Assembly (NCBI GenBank): GCA_023137075.1
Contig: JAGLQA010000403.1
Location: 1-6,511 of the forward strand
Source of the DNA: Candidatus Aminicenantota bacterium
GTDB taxonomy: Bacteria > Acidobacteriota > Aminicenantia > UBA2199
Length of the DNA: 6,511 nt
Direction: 5' to 3'
Made by a program: the position numbers and the translations under genes. The notes beneath the pieces were generated by a model. It ran no database searches. It was not told where the DNA came from and saw only the letters and a list, made by a program, of their open reading frames with translations. Positions within the stretch are counted from its first letter, which is position 1, and each line of letters starts with the position of its first letter. This document shows positions 6,357 to 6,511 of the stretch, piece by piece.

Positions 6357-6511
6357 AACATCGTACCCATCCACGATGTGGGAGTCGATGAAAACGGCCG
6401 GTACTATTTTGTGATGAAGTATATCTCCGGTGAAACCCTTTATTCGGTAATCGAGAAACTCAAGCAAGGCAACCCCCAATACCATAAAAAATACACCTTC
6501 CAATACCGGGT
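6345..6511 (+). pseudogene. N-terminally truncated Ser/Thr protein kinase fragment
   Basis: Starting right after the superoxide reductase stop and in the same frame, an open stretch runs to the window edge. From 6357 it reads NIVPIHDVGVDENGRYYFVM, followed by KYISGETL, the beta-4/beta-5, hinge and early helix D region of Hanks-type bacterial kinases (compare the usual HPNIVPxHDxG). The glycine-rich loop, the catalytic VAIK lysine and the helix C glutamate, normally about 70-100 residues upstream, are absent, and there is no start codon with a ribosome site. HRD and DFG motifs would lie beyond the edge. The residues FREA at 6345-6356 resemble the kinase 'REA' stretch but also form the right arm of a hairpin, so they may not be kinase-derived. 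As it stands this is a broken gene or a misjoin. Confidence 0.75.

Noticed and set aside
6327..6365. Intrinsic terminator for the cluster
   Set aside because: The stem is good but overlaps coding sequence and is not followed by a T-run, so it is reported only as a quasi-palindrome.
1..6511. CRISPR arrays, tRNA/rRNA genes, insertion sequences or att sites
   Set aside because: No regularly spaced repeats, cloverleaf-like sequences, transposase frames or flanking direct repeats were seen; the coding genes account for nearly all of the window.

Overview
The window carries six plus-strand coding features and no convincing minus-strand gene. It looks like a fragment from a strict or predominantly anaerobic bacterium. 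A flavodiiron protein, a stand-alone erythrin-type diiron protein, a classical rubrerythrin and a desulforedoxin-type superoxide reductase stand head to tail, which is the iron-based oxygen-defence kit of anaerobes such as Desulfobacterota and clostridia. The phylum cannot be fixed from the sequence alone.

Layout. Positions 1-3666 hold a heavy-metal RND efflux pump of the CusA/CzcA family. Its first ~55 residues, including the first membrane helix, lie left of the window. It is clearly longer than E. coli CusA because of four insertions, one of which adds several hydrophobic segments. After only 33 bases with no terminator hairpin come fprA (3700-4881) and, translationally coupled to it, a ferritin-like gene (4891-5364). 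A 56-base AT-rich gap holding a PerR-box-like palindrome precedes rubrerythrin (5421-5936). A 33-base gap then leads to desulfoferrodoxin/superoxide reductase (5970-6344). From about 6357 to the right edge the same frame encodes the middle of a Ser/Thr protein kinase with no N-lobe and no start signal, so it is a broken gene or an artificial join. An 11-of-12-pair hairpin, with the superoxide reductase stop codon in its loop, lies exactly at that join.

How the genes work together. The flavodiiron protein reduces O2 (or NO), superoxide reductase turns superoxide into H2O2, and the rubrerythrin and erythrin-like protein remove H2O2. All need low-potential electrons, usually through rubredoxin, but no free rubredoxin gene is visible. 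The metal pump may share their transcript; copper/silver stress and oxidative stress are mechanistically linked, but co-regulation here is inference. The four detoxification genes look less GC-rich than the pump.

The individual families are well known. The parts most worth a second look are the kinase join with its hairpin, the enlarged and mixed-signature pump, and the candidate PerR operator.
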